DNA from: Levilactobacillus andaensis
GTDB taxonomy: Bacteria; Bacillota; Bacilli; Lactobacillales; Lactobacillaceae
Reading direction: 5' to 3'
DNA: 64,000 bases
Assembly: GCF_016861695.1 (NCBI RefSeq)
Contig: NZ_BOLP01000009.1
Coordinates: 19,405 to 83,404 of the forward strand
A model generated the notes under the pieces. It was not told the origin of the DNA. It saw only the letters and a program-made list of their open reading frames with translations, and made no database searches. Shown piece after piece: positions 42,056-50,686 of the stretch. Numbering within the stretch: position 1 is the stretch's first letter; each line of letters opens with the position of its first letter. A program made the position numbers and the translations under genes.

Positions 42056-43450
42056 CTAATGGGTAAGGGGATTCTGTTTCAAATCAAGGTGGAACCGGAG
42101 AATGATCAACAGGTTGAAGCCAATCGTCATCAATAGCATGGTCACCCAAGCGCCGGGGAGACTGACGTTAGTGGAAATGGCCGAGCGCAAGACTTGAATC
42201 AGGTAGGTCATGGGTAGCCAAGGGTTGAGGACTTGGGCAAAATTGCTGACGAGGGGGAGCGGATATAGGCCGCCAGAACTTGCCAGTTGCATGACCAAGA
42301 CGATGGAGATGAGCCAGGTGCCAAAGCCACCGAGTAGCAAACGGAGGCAGAAGATGAGCGATAGGAAGAGTAGGGAGCCAATCAGAATTGCGGCAAACAG
42401 GCGGGAGTTGGAACGCGTAGTGAGTGCGTTTGCCTGATGTAAGGTGAGGTAGAGTAACCCGCTTTGTAAAAGAGCTACGCTGGCAATAATCCCGGCTTTA
42501 CTGCCCCACCAAGTGAACGCGGAGTGGGGAGCGCTGTAAGTGCGGCGGCCATCATACATGGTCCCTAACGCAATGCCACCAACATAGAGACCAATGGCGA
42601 TGGCAAATGGGGCCATACCGGTACCATTGTTTGGGACGTTAGCGATGTCATGGGTGGCCGCGACAACGGGAGTAGCCAGGACATTGGCGGTAGACGGCCG
42701 GGTGGCGATGGTAGCTAAACGCAGGCTGCCACTGGTTAAGGACTGACTCAAGGTTTGACTACCCGTTTGGACTTGAGTTAAGCCAGTTTTCGTTGCGGTG
42801 AGTCCAGTGGTCAACGCGGGACTTTTCAGCGGAGCGGTCGCTGTCAGCAGTTTTTGATTGCCGGTTAAGAGTTGTCGGGTTCCAGTGGCCAGTTGGGTAC
42901 TTCCACTGGCCGCGCGGGTCATGCCGGCGGTAGCACCACTTAGCGCGGATAGAAGAATTTTGGCCTCAAGTTGAGTCACGGTATGACTAACCTTATTGGT
43001 GATGGCGGTACTGGCACCGGTCGTCATTTTAGAGACGATGTAGTTAGCACCAGAATTCAAGTCGTAGTGGAGCGTCATTTGCTGGGGCGCAGTCGTAAGG
43101 AGCGTCGTGGCATCGTGAGAAAAGTTGTGCGGGATGGTGACGACCAGGTAAAGCTTGCCAGCCTTTAGCTGGCGGTGGGCAGTCTGGGCGCTGAGATGAC
43201 GGAAGTCTAGTGAGGAGGAGTCATCGAGGTTATGGGTGAGCTGTTGGCCAATGGCAACGCGCTGACCGTGAATGGTGACGGCACGGTCGTGATTGACAAC
43301 GGCCACGGGGATGTCGTCGGTGTGGCCGTACGTATTCCACATTGAGGAGAGGTACAGATAGCAGTAGATAGCTGGGATGATGGCAATCATGAGGAGGACC
43401 ACGAGCATCATCTTGTGTTGACATAAAAACTTTAATTCACTTTTGAACAT
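42056..43450 (-). CDS. YhgE/Pip-type ABC-2 membrane protein
   Basis: The product has 464 residues. One N-terminal membrane helix (MMLVVLLMIAIIPAIYCYLY) is followed by a large extracytoplasmic domain (about 40-270; DIPVAVVNHDRAV, and a Thr/Gly/Leu-rich GSTQLATGTRQLLTGNQKLL region) and five C-terminal membrane helices. ATG 43450 has AAAGGGG nine bases upstream and is preferred over ATG 43477. It is divergent from a TetR-type regulator, the standard arrangement for exporters of this group. Confidence 0.85.
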   Translation of the reverse strand: MFKSELKFLCQHKMMLVVLLMIAIIPAIYCYLYLSSMWNTYGHTDDIPVAVVNHDRAVTIHGQRVAIGQQLTHNLDDSSSLDFRHLSAQTAHRQLKAGKLYLVVTIPHNFSHDATTLLTTAPQQMTLHYDLNSGANYIVSKMTTGASTAITNKVSHTVTQLEAKILLSALSGATAGMTRAASGSTQLATGTRQLLTGNQKLLTATAPLKSPALTTGLTATKTGLTQVQTGSQTLSQSLTSGSLRLATIATRPSTANVLATPVVAATHDIANVPNNGTGMAPFAIAIGLYVGGIALGTMYDGRRTYSAPHSAFTWWGSKAGIIASVALLQSGLLYLTLHQANALTTRSNSRLFAAILIGSLLFLSLIFCLRLLLGGFGTWLISIVLVMQLASSGGLYPLPLVSNFAQVLNPWLPMTYLIQVLRSAISTNVSLPGAWVTMLLMTIGFNLLIILRFHLDLKQNPLTH

Positions 43451-43490
43451 TGGAAATCGCCCCTTTGAAATAAACATGGTGTTGATTGAA

Positions 43491-43620
43491 CGGTTACAGA
43501 ATAGCAGGGCATTTTTGATGTGACAATCAACAATTTATGGGGGCGTGATGAGTTGAACGATGGGTGTTTTGACCGTTAAGAGGGCCGAATGGTCTTGTGA
43601 GTAGTTGACATTCAATCAAC
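43491..43620. promoter_or_regulatory. Divergent intergenic region with paired inverted motif
   Basis: GTTGATTGAA (43491-43500) recurs inverted as TTCAATCAAC (43611-43620), and a partial copy ACAATCAAC lies at about 43522-43530. One motif is close to each gene start, as expected for a TetR regulator controlling itself and the membrane protein gene. A TTGACA at 43605-43610 overlaps the right copy. Confidence 0.5.
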
Positions 43621-43702
43621 AAAATTGTCGAGATTGATGATTGGCAACGCTGAAAAAAAGTTTTAAACTGATTGCAAAATCGACAGACTGTTGAGGGGAT
43701 GG

Positions 43703-44269
43703 ATGGACATGGAAACGAATCTAAAGATGGTCGATACGGAGCGTAAGATTCAGCACGCCTTCATTAAACTGGTGATGCAGGAAGGCTTTGACCATTTGAC
43801 AGTCCAGCAGTTAAGCCAGACGGCCCAAATTAATCGCGGGACTTTTTACCTGCATTATCTAGATAAGTTTGATTTGTTAACGCACTATGAGAATGATTTA
43901 GTCACGGCGGTTCAACTTATTTTTACGCGCTACCCTAAGCCTAGTGTGGAGGTCGACAATGAAAAGAACGCTTTTCAGCAGATGTTCAAATACCTCTATC
44001 GCCAGCGGCAACTGGTCGTGGCATTGATCAATAGTCCGGCCTCGCAGTTAGTATCCCGGATTAAACCGGTCATTGCGGACGTCATTGGTCAGCCGCTATC
44101 GAATACGGCGATTCCACCGGAGTTTGCCCAAGAGATCGTGACGCAAGGCATCTGGGATTTTGTTTGCTTCTGGCTCACGCAAGATCCGGTTAGACAACCC
44201 CAGACGGCCTATGAAATTTTCACAGCTAGTAGACAATTATCGCCACAACAGTTGCTTCAGGGAAAATAA
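43703..44269 (+). CDS. TetR/AcrR-family regulator
   Basis: The protein has about 188 residues with an N-terminal helix-turn-helix (about 15-55: IQHAFIKLVMQEGFDHLTVQ, then INRGTFYLHYLDKFDLL) and a helical ligand domain. Three in-frame starts exist (TTG 43691, ATG 43703, ATG 43709); AGGGG ends at 43698, so 43703 or 43709 is favoured. It faces away from the YhgE-type gene, which it most likely represses. The terminator begins six bases after its stop. Confidence 0.9.
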   Translation: MDMETNLKMVDTERKIQHAFIKLVMQEGFDHLTVQQLSQTAQINRGTFYLHYLDKFDLLTHYENDLVTAVQLIFTRYPKPSVEVDNEKNAFQQMFKYLYRQRQLVVALINSPASQLVSRIKPVIADVIGQPLSNTAIPPEFAQEIVTQGIWDFVCFWLTQDPVRQPQTAYEIFTASRQLSPQQLLQGK

Positions 44270-44274
44270 GCACA

Positions 44275-44307
44275 AAAAAACCACATTCGCGAAGGAATGT
44301 GGTTTTT
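44275..44307. terminator. Terminator of the TetR-type gene
   Basis: Perfect stem AAAAACCACATTC / GAATGTGGTTTTT with loop GCGAAG; usable in both directions. Confidence 0.93.
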
Positions 44308-44338
44308 CTCGTCATAGGTTTTAAACGTACTGGCATTT

Positions 44339-44361
44339 ATGGAGCCGGCGGGGATCGAACC
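44339..44361 (-). repeat. attL, duplicate of the tmRNA 3' end
   Basis: The 23 bases are identical to 52455-52477 (the complement of GGTTCGATCCCCGCCGGCTCCAT). The flanking bases differ at once, so this is the left crossover repeat. Confidence 0.93.
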
Positions 44362-44427
44362 ACTATTTATGACGTTGCTATTGTAGCGCGGTTTAATAGG
44401 GTTCTAAGCCATTTTCAACATTCAGTA

Positions 44428-44447
44428 AATGCCATATTGAATGCCAT
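44428..44447 (+). repeat. Left arm-site repeats of the integrase
   Basis: AATGCCAT at 44428-44435 and 44440-44447, 12 bases apart. The same octamer occurs three times near attR. Such paired direct repeats near both att sites are typical integrase arm-binding sites. Confidence 0.6.
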
Positions 44448-44487
44448 CCGGTCAATTTTAGCCATTTTTCAGGCAATATTGTAGTTG

Positions 44488-45642
44488 TTAGGATTCCATG
44501 AATCGGGTTAGTTTATCGGTCGTATTTTGTCGTTGCTGGTCTGAGACGTGAGCATAAACATTCATAACGGTATCAACATCGGTATCGCCTAAACGGTCTT
44601 GTACCTCTTTGAGGGATGCACCAGCTTCCAAAAGAATGGTAGCGTGAGTGTGACGGAGCTTGTGGATTGTGATGTTGGGTAACTCTGGTTTATCATCAAC
44701 GATAGCATGCAGCCACTTGCCCGGTGTGTTTAAGGATTTCATCCCGTTCTTAGAGTTGGCAAAGACTAATTGTTCTGGCTGCATGGTATTGTACCCAAGC
44801 ATGAGGTAGACCCGTTGTTGCCGAACCCGCCACTTTCTCAGGTACTTTACTGTGTCGGGGTCTAAGATAATTGTGCGGCGGCCAGAGCTAGTCTTAGGTG
44901 GTTGAACAATCTGTTTGCCTCCGGTGCCTTGCGTGATGGTTTTGTTAACATGCAGCGTACCTTGCTTGAAATTAATATCATGCCAAGTCAGGGCCAAGCA
45001 CTCGCCACGCCGAATGCCAGTGTAGGCCAGCACCCGAAACAACGTGTATTTCTCAGTTTCTTCCACAGGATCAATGAAGCTAAAGAAGCGGAGAAGTTGT
45101 TCTTTTGTCCAAAACTTGTTAGCATCCCGTTGCCAACCATCGCGGCGTTGGGGCATGGTAACCATTTCAGCCGGGTTCTTAGTAATATACCCTTGCTTTA
45201 AAGCATATTGGAAGACCTTGTTAGCGAAGTTGTACCAACGCTTATAATTGACCTTAACTTCTTTGAACCACTGGTTAAGCGCCCGCTGCACGTCTGATAG
45301 CGTGATAGTTCTAATACGCTTCTTGCCAAAAGCTGGTAGAATATGGTTATCGAATATTTTAGGAACCCGAACGGTCGTGCTCTCGCGGACGGTGTTCGTG
45401 TATGATGCATACCATTCCTGATAGACCTGCTCAAACAAAATATTGTTATCTTTTTTATCGAAGCTACCTTTACTGATTTCTAGTTCTAACCTAGAAGCGG
45501 CAAGGGTGGCTTCTTTTTGTGTCTTAAAGCCCCGGCGTGAGGTTTTGCGTGCCTTGCCAGTCTGTGGATTGATTCCCACGTAAAGCTGAAACTGATAACG
45601 TTTTTGGCCGTTGCGGTCAGTGTATTGTTTGATGCTTGCCAT
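44488..45642 (-). CDS. int: Tyrosine-type site-specific integrase
   Basis: The protein has 384 residues: an N-terminal AP2-like arm-binding region (1-60, KRYQFQLYVGINPQTGK), a core-binding SAM-like domain (about 65-150) and a catalytic domain (about 170-380) with R in YTGIRRGECLALTW, HKLRHTHA, and the tyrosine in TVMNVYAHVSD. It lies 127 bases from attL and reads toward it. It should integrate the element into the ssrA 3' end. The start ATG 45642 has GAAAGG upstream. Confidence 0.95.
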   Translation of the reverse strand: MASIKQYTDRNGQKRYQFQLYVGINPQTGKARKTSRRGFKTQKEATLAASRLELEISKGSFDKKDNNILFEQVYQEWYASYTNTVRESTTVRVPKIFDNHILPAFGKKRIRTITLSDVQRALNQWFKEVKVNYKRWYNFANKVFQYALKQGYITKNPAEMVTMPQRRDGWQRDANKFWTKEQLLRFFSFIDPVEETEKYTLFRVLAYTGIRRGECLALTWHDINFKQGTLHVNKTITQGTGGKQIVQPPKTSSGRRTIILDPDTVKYLRKWRVRQQRVYLMLGYNTMQPEQLVFANSKNGMKSLNTPGKWLHAIVDDKPELPNITIHKLRHTHATILLEAGASLKEVQDRLGDTDVDTVMNVYAHVSDQQRQNTTDKLTRFMES

Positions 45643-45661
45643 AGTGCTCTATTCCTTTCAT

Positions 45662-45676
45662 ACCAGCGGTGGTAGG
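45662..45676 (+). repeat. ACCAGCGGTGRTAGG motif, copy 1
   Basis: A 15-base motif just upstream of the integrase start. Identical or near-identical copies lie at 47343-47357 (same strand) and 52304-52318 (opposite strand), and I see it only inside this element. Confidence 0.6.
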
Positions 45677-45770
45677 TATGTAGAGAATAAAAGTCATTCA
45701 TAAGTAAAAGTTCAAAAAATGCTATGATAGTATCTTTTACCTAGGTCGTTAAAATAGGAATAATTGAACC

Positions 45771-46430
45771 TCAATGAAACGTTGCTTCCCTTTTATTTAC
45801 ATCTAATGATCTTTTATAGTCGCCCCAAGGGAGTCTAACTAGAGTGGTTAATTGTTTTCCTTCGAAACGCCTAAGATAATCTAAAATTGGAATTCTAACA
45901 TTGTTCGGAATCTTTCCCGTGGTGAGCGGATCGTTGTATTTATTTAAACGCTCAGATATTTTCTTTAGCATCATGTTGGATAATTCAGTTTGAAAGACAA
46001 CAGGGAGATTCTCAAAAATATTGCGAATGGTGTCATTATTATCAGAAATAGAATCGTCAACTACTATATACAGGTCAAATATATCTAAGGTAGATCTATC
46101 TTCTGCAATCATAGTATCTGTATCGTAGTACACATCGAGAGAGTACATTCGTTCAGTACGTCCTTTTTTAACGTCGAGTAGAATGAATGAATCGTAGTCA
46201 TCCTCCTTTTCTAGTTGAAGTCTAAAACTATATGGCGTGTAAGAAAAAAAATCTGCGGGTTTTACATTTAGGTAACGGCAAAGAGCATCAATTGTTTCAG
46301 TTGCTACATTGGCTCCAACGTTATTGGAAATATTTGAGATAGTGTTTCTTGAGATACCAGTTTCATCAACAACCTGTTTGATCGAAAGTTGCCTTTCGGC
46401 AAGTAGAACGTTTAATCGATTTGCTAGCAT
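45771..46430 (-). CDS. CI-like XRE repressor of the island
   Basis: The product has 219 residues. An N-terminal XRE helix-turn-helix (about 5-60: LSIKQVVDETGISRNTISNI) is followed by a C-terminal domain of about 140 residues that I do not recognise, without the S/K protease signature of LexA-like CI. ATG 46430 follows AGGAGG at good spacing. It is divergent from the Cro-like gene, so the pair likely forms the switch that keeps the island quiet. How it is relieved is unknown; helper-phage protein binding is possible. Confidence 0.85.
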   Translation of the reverse strand: MLANRLNVLLAERQLSIKQVVDETGISRNTISNISNNVGANVATETIDALCRYLNVKPADFFSYTPYSFRLQLEKEDDYDSFILLDVKKGRTERMYSLDVYYDTDTMIAEDRSTLDIFDLYIVVDDSISDNNDTIRNIFENLPVVFQTELSNMMLKKISERLNKYNDPLTTGKIPNNVRIPILDYLRRFEGKQLTTLVRLPWGDYKRSLDVNKREATFH

Positions 46431-46574
46431 GTTTTTACCTCCTGAATTTACAATCATTATAGCATTTAATCATTATAGTGGATACTTGCACATTGAAAGC
46501 ATCATAAATATGTGGTACTTTAAACATGCAGATAATGATATCAATGTTTATTAAATGATTTGGAGGTGCTGAAA

Positions 46575-46790
46575 ATGAATAATTTATCTACTATTCTTGG
46601 ACAACGATTATTAACAATTGGCGATGTATCCAAGGGTACTGGATTAAGCCGTGGAACGGTGTCGGCAATTTATCATCGAAATGTCAATACAGTTAAAATT
46701 GCGACTTTAAAAAGAATCTGTGATTACTTGCAGATTCCGCTGTCAGAATTAATTGAGTACACGCCAAAAGCGGTAGTTAAAGAGACCTAG
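46575..46790 (+). CDS. Cro-like XRE regulator
   Basis: A 71-residue protein that is almost entirely one XRE helix-turn-helix domain (LLTIGDVSKGTGLSRGTVSA, then RICDYLQIPLSELIEY). ATG 46575 follows GGAGG by 8 bases. It is divergent from the CI-like repressor and begins the forward operon of the island. Confidence 0.85.
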   Translation: MNNLSTILGQRLLTIGDVSKGTGLSRGTVSAIYHRNVNTVKIATLKRICDYLQIPLSELIEYTPKAVVKET

Positions 46791-46814
46791 CCTCGGTTAG
46801 TTTATCGGCAGGCG

Positions 46815-47039
46815 TTGGGTGTGAATTCCACTAAGCTACGCAAGGTACGGTCTATTCCGCGTGATGAACCTATCACTCACTACCTAACCAGTGAAGAAGC
46901 TGAGGCCGTACGCCTGATTAAGCAGCGGGTAACAACGTTCTTAGGTGCGGGGATGGACTACCAGCAGATTAAGAATGTGCTGAATATTAAGGGGGTGATT
47001 TTACAGATTACATTGAAGCTGCCGACAACGGCAAAATGA
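46815..47039 (+). CDS. Hypothetical island protein of about 74 residues
   Basis: I do not recognise this small basic protein. The start is uncertain: TTG 46815 or GTG 46821, neither with a strong ribosome binding site. It includes the stretch YLTSEEAEAVRLIKQRVTTF. The stop overlaps the ribosome binding site (GAGGAGG) of the next gene, which supports an operon. Confidence 0.6.
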   Translation: MGVNSTKLRKVRSIPRDEPITHYLTSEEAEAVRLIKQRVTTFLGAGMDYQQIKNVLNIKGVILQITLKLPTTAK

Positions 47040-47052
47040 GGAGGCCTAGACC

Positions 47053-47337
47053 GTGGATGAACAGGCGTTGCGGGTCATATTACCGCCTGAGTACGATGAA
47101 CAGCTTAAGAAACAGGTCATGGCAACAATTGAAGTGGCTATCAAGGAAGCTAGGCGACAAACTGCCATAGATAGCCCGTGGTTGTCATCTAAACAGGCTA
47201 TTGCAAAGTGGCTGAAAGTATCACCGGGAACACTAACCATATTGATTAACAACGGCCTTCCAATTCATTTTCTTCCTGAGGTGGATAAGGTGGTTGGCTA
47301 TAAGCGAGAAATTACTGAGTGGATGTTGCAATTGTAG
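47053..47337 (+). CDS. Excisionase-like DNA-binding protein
   Basis: The product has 94 residues from GTG 47053, with GAGGAGG 9 bases upstream. A helical N terminus (YDEQLKKQVMATIEVAIKEA) precedes a MerR/Xis-like winged helix (PWLSSKQAIAKWLKVSPGTL, then LPIHFLPEVDKVVGYKRE). Similar small proteins in phages (DUF771 or Xis type) act in excision or regulation. It is followed at once by a copy of the ACCAGCGGTGRTAGG motif. Confidence 0.68.
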   Translation: MDEQALRVILPPEYDEQLKKQVMATIEVAIKEARRQTAIDSPWLSSKQAIAKWLKVSPGTLTILINNGLPIHFLPEVDKVVGYKREITEWMLQL

Positions 47338-47342
47338 GCAAA

Positions 47343-47357
47343 ACCAGCGGTGGTAGG
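47343..47357 (+). repeat. ACCAGCGGTGRTAGG motif, copy 2
   Basis: Identical to copy 1 at 45662-45676; it lies four bases past the excisionase-like gene stop. Confidence 0.6.
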
Positions 47358-47395
47358 CATTTAGTAGTTGGAGCTTGAAAGAAGGTGAGGGGATC

Positions 47396-47482
47396 ATGTT
47401 ATTTAATCTATTGTTGGCTGGCTTTTTTGGCAGTTATGGTTTAGGCGTGGCAACTGGCATGGTAGCTAGGAGGTTTAAGTAA
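47396..47482 (+). CDS. Tiny membrane protein of 28 residues
   Basis: MLFNLLLAGFFGSYGLGVAT begins a single hydrophobic helix that ends in a basic ARRFK tail. GGTGAGGGG lies 5-8 bases before the ATG. Size and topology fit small phage membrane peptides. I do not assign a function. Confidence 0.5.
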   Translation: MLFNLLLAGFFGSYGLGVATGMVARRFK

Positions 47483-47536
47483 CAGAGCCGCAATTTACTA
47501 CCTAGTTCAGATTGGAGAATACACAATGAAAATCAG

Positions 47537-47611
47537 AGCATACAAAAAGCACGTATCTCAACTTTGGCGAGCTGATACGTGCAGTGATTTCAAGCATTTG
47601 TATGCTTTTTT
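47537..47611 (+). terminator. Nested hairpin with T tract in the island
   Basis: Outer stem AGCATACAA / TTGTATGCT and inner stem GCACGTATC / GATACGTGC, followed by TTTTTT. It would end the early island transcript, or act as an attenuator before the replication genes. Confidence 0.75.
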
Positions 47612-47653
47612 CATTGCCTATTCTAGTTGATTTTAAGAAATGAGGCAATGAAT

Positions 47654-48016
47654 ATGGACAGAAAAGAATTAAACGAATCGGCATTAATAGCCACATTGAA
47701 GATTTTAAGCGATGGTAGGACTAAGAGCGAACAGGCGCAAGCTAGCAATGCAACTGTTATTGCGGTGTGTGACCTAATTAAACCAACGTTGGCTAAAGAG
47801 TCTCATGGTAAGGACTATTCCCGGTACAGTAATGGGAAACTTAGAGAGGAATTGGAAAATCGTGACCTTGTTCTTCAAGAGGTCACAAAGGTAATGGTGT
47901 TACTTGAAGATAAAGCAATGGATTTAGACGGTCTAACGGGCCAAACTTTAGCAGCATTTGAAAGTTCAATTAAAAAGCTAACCAGTCAGGCATACGGGGA
48001 GGTTAGCCATGAATAA
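47654..48016 (+). CDS. Hypothetical island protein of 120 residues
   Basis: I do not recognise this helical, charged protein. ATG 47654 follows GAGG by 7 bases and is preferred to ATG 47648. Its last 8 bases overlap the next gene, so the two are coupled. Its position just before the primase is typical of small accessory genes in satellites. Confidence 0.65.
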   Translation: MDRKELNESALIATLKILSDGRTKSEQAQASNATVIAVCDLIKPTLAKESHGKDYSRYSNGKLREELENRDLVLQEVTKVMVLLEDKAMDLDGLTGQTLAAFESSIKKLTSQAYGEVSHE

Positions 48017-48233
48017 TCAATCTAAGCATCTATCACAGGTCTTACATGAGGCTGAGGTGAGCTTGAACGGCACCCTAATCCAATTGGACTATTTACAGGA
48101 ACTTATGGACAGAATTAATCTGACTCAAAAGCAAAGAGATTCAGTCGCGGGGCAGATACATCGGCTTAAGGTCAATAATTCCAGTGTTAGGGACTCACTA
48201 ACGATCATCCCCAATGTTGGCCATACGGATTAG
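48009..48233 (+). CDS. Hypothetical island protein of 74 residues
   Basis: A helical protein with a coiled-coil-like stretch (LDYLQELMDRINLTQKQRD). GGGGAGG precedes the ATG, which lies inside the end of the previous gene. The family is not recognised. It is followed after 11 bases by the primase gene. Confidence 0.65.
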   Translation: MNNQSKHLSQVLHEAEVSLNGTLIQLDYLQELMDRINLTQKQRDSVAGQIHRLKVNNSSVRDSLTIIPNVGHTD

Positions 48234-48244
48234 AGGTGGCCACC

Positions 48245-49018
48245 GTGGATAGAAAAGAGTATGCACTGGCATTAGCCAAGCAAGGATTCAAGCTATTCCC
48301 ACTGATTGCCAACACTAAGAAACCGCCTAGGGGGATGGACGGTTACAAGTCAGCGACAAGCGATTTACAGGCTGTTTCAGGCTGGTTTGAGGCAGAGCCG
48401 ACTACTAACATTGGCTTGCGCTTAGATACGTCCAACCTACTAGTTGTGGACGTTGACCGACACCAGAACGGCCCTGATGGGGTAGCTAGTCTTGCTGAGT
48501 TGAAGCAGGGTGGCCATGAATTGCCAACTGATACTTACATTGAGCAGACACCGGGGAATGGGCTACATTTCTTTTTCACGGTATCTAGTAAGCATCCCCA
48601 TCGAGAGGTTAACTGGCGTCCCGGTGTGGATGTATTGACTGATTTTGTGGTGATTGCCCCTAGTGTAATCGAAGAACGTTCTTACCATTCAATAGGCGGT
48701 CAGCAATTGGTCCAAGCAAAGGTGGCCCCTGACTGGCTACTCAATGACTTATTCAAAGAGAAAGCGAGCGTGTCACGAGAGAACGTCTCAATAACTAAGA
48801 AGACGTGGACTGGTCGTTGGCTAGATGATTTAGTGCAGGGCACAGCCACGGGAAATCGCAATGTATTCCTAACGTCACTGGTTGGGAAAATATTCAAGAC
48901 GGGTTGCCAGAGTTCTACGGCTTATGAGTTGTTGCAGTTTGCCAACGATCATTTAGATAGTCCTTTACCGGATAAAGAGGTCAATCAGATATTCGGGTCA
49001 ATCATCAAACGATTGTGA
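48245..49018 (+). CDS. Bifunctional primase-polymerase (Prim-Pol)
   Basis: The product has 257 residues. The Prim-Pol fold (about 5-170) shows GFKLFPLIANTKKPP, NIGLRLDTSNLLVVDVDRH (catalytic Asp pair), YIEQTPGNGLHFFF and VLTDFVVIAPSV. A C-terminal primase helical region follows. The GTG 48245 start has GAGG 8 bases upstream; GTG 48236 overlaps that site. With the VapE helicase gene next, it forms the replication module of the island. Confidence 0.87.
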   Translation: MDRKEYALALAKQGFKLFPLIANTKKPPRGMDGYKSATSDLQAVSGWFEAEPTTNIGLRLDTSNLLVVDVDRHQNGPDGVASLAELKQGGHELPTDTYIEQTPGNGLHFFFTVSSKHPHREVNWRPGVDVLTDFVVIAPSVIEERSYHSIGGQQLVQAKVAPDWLLNDLFKEKASVSRENVSITKKTWTGRWLDDLVQGTATGNRNVFLTSLVGKIFKTGCQSSTAYELLQFANDHLDSPLPDKEVNQIFGSIIKRL

Positions 49019-49027
49019 GGTGATAGT

Positions 49028-50434
49028 GTGGAAATGGATACAGAAACTAAGCGGCTAGCAGCCGAACGTGATAAACGGATTTCGGAGGCTACTAGCGATT
49101 GGACAAGCGATTTACGTAAGACTACGAATGGCGGAATTAGGCGGTCATCGTTGCATAATATTCGGGTGTACTTGAAGCATGATGATAATTTAAGAGGGCT
49201 ACTGGCATTCGATGAGTTTACCGGGCAGATTACAAAGCTGCGTGATAATGCAGCGGCTAATCAAAGTAAGGGTATTTGGTCGGATGAGGACAATTCAGCG
49301 TTAAGAATGTATCTGGATGAAACTTACGATGTGCTATTTACCACGGAGAACCTACAGGACGCTATCTATGCCGTAGCTAGGGAACAGTCGTCTAATCCTA
49401 TGAAAAAACGAATAGAGAGTGTTAAATGGGATGGTAAGCCGCGAGCTGAGGCTTTCTTTATTGATTACCTTGGGGCTGAGGATAGTCACTACACCCGAAT
49501 GGTTACCCGTAAATGGCTAACCGGGGCAGTTGCGCGTGTGTATCAGCCGGGGTGTAAGTTTGAAATTATACCTATTTTAGAAGGGCCACAAGGAATTGGT
49601 AAGAGCACTACAGTCCGGCTTTTGGCACCAGATTACTTTAATGACTCACTAAAAGGTATGGGAAAGACTAAGGATGATTACCAACAACTAATGGGGAGTT
49701 GGATAGTGGAGATTGCAGAGCTGTCAGCAATGAAGAAGACAGATATTGAGGGCCTAAAAAACTTTACTAGCGCCTTGTCTGACTACTACCGCAATAGTTA
49801 CGGCCATTTTGCAACTCAGCATCCCCGTAAGAATGTTTTTATTGGCACAACGAATCAAATGGACTATTTAAAGGACGCCACCGGTGAACGCCGGTTTTAT
49901 CCCGTCCGGTGTGGTATCAATAAACCAACTAAAGATCCATGGCATCCGAACAAGGTGGATGTGTTACAGACGCTGGCAGAGATTAAGACTTGGGTGGATG
50001 ATGGTGAACTGCTTTATTTTGACCAACAGACACTGAAAGAGGCTAAAGCCTATCAGCATGAGGCACAAGCAATCGACCCGTTGAAAGATGCTATAGAGGA
50101 GTACCTAGCTATGCCAGTCCCTTTAAATTGGGACGAATTAACGTTTAGTGTTAAACACAGCTATTTCGATCACTACACGGATGGTAATTCAGCAGCAGAC
50201 TCACCGGAGTGGTTAAACAGCCACCTTAGCAATGAACGTCAGTCCTTAGAACAAACAACTACGCGAGAAATATTGGCAGTTGTTTTTAATAAACAAACTG
50301 ATAGCTTCTTATCGGGAAGAATCAACGGCGAGGCTAAAAAAATTAAACTCATCATGGACAACATGAGCGGATGGGACTATAAGGCTAATCTCGTTATTAA
50401 TGGTAAACGTCAACGTGGCTATAAAAAGTCTTAG
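49028..50434 (+). CDS. VapE-like replication helicase/ATPase
   Basis: The product has 468 residues of the virulence-associated E family. Walker A GPQGIGKST lies near residue 190, Walker B WIVEIAELS near 237, and a sensor stretch FIGTTNQMDYLKD near 275. An N-terminal region (20-100) precedes the ATPase core. VapE/VirE proteins replace phage replicative helicases in satellites. GTG 49028 follows GAGGTG; an ATG at 49034 is an alternative. The G/T-rich repeats just downstream may be its origin. Confidence 0.88.
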   Translation: MEMDTETKRLAAERDKRISEATSDWTSDLRKTTNGGIRRSSLHNIRVYLKHDDNLRGLLAFDEFTGQITKLRDNAAANQSKGIWSDEDNSALRMYLDETYDVLFTTENLQDAIYAVAREQSSNPMKKRIESVKWDGKPRAEAFFIDYLGAEDSHYTRMVTRKWLTGAVARVYQPGCKFEIIPILEGPQGIGKSTTVRLLAPDYFNDSLKGMGKTKDDYQQLMGSWIVEIAELSAMKKTDIEGLKNFTSALSDYYRNSYGHFATQHPRKNVFIGTTNQMDYLKDATGERRFYPVRCGINKPTKDPWHPNKVDVLQTLAEIKTWVDDGELLYFDQQTLKEAKAYQHEAQAIDPLKDAIEEYLAMPVPLNWDELTFSVKHSYFDHYTDGNSAADSPEWLNSHLSNERQSLEQTTTREILAVVFNKQTDSFLSGRINGEAKKIKLIMDNMSGWDYKANLVINGKRQRGYKKS

Positions 50435-50440
50435 TAAAAT

Positions 50441-50617
50441 TACCCGTGTAACGAGTGTACGTGTGTAGAACCTTATTAACTAGGCTTTTTAGGATAGTGC
50501 TACGTGTGTAGAACGTGTGTGTACCCGTGTAGAGCTAACACACGTTAACACGGGTTTTACACGGGTCACAGACTTAATAAACACTGTTATACCAACGATT
50601 AACACTTCAACACGGGG
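50441..50617. repeat. Iteron-like repeats, candidate replication origin of the island
   Basis: TACGTGTGTAGAAC occurs at 50458-50471 and 50501-50514. The octamer ACCCGTGT occurs at 50442-50449 and 50523-50530, and its complement ACACGGGT at 50548-50555 and 50559-50566, with a near copy near 50610. The set lies directly after the VapE gene in a gene-free stretch that is A/T rich on its right side. An origin bound by the island's replication proteins is inference. Confidence 0.6.
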
Positions 50618-50686
50618 TACACACGTATTCTTGTTTGAAGTATAAAAGTTGGAGATTATACCTAATCGGAAAGCGAGTGACTGAAA

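Noticed and set aside
50441..50617. CRISPR array
   Set aside because: The repeats are 8-14 bases, in both orientations and unevenly spaced, with no unique spacers of constant length and no cas genes.
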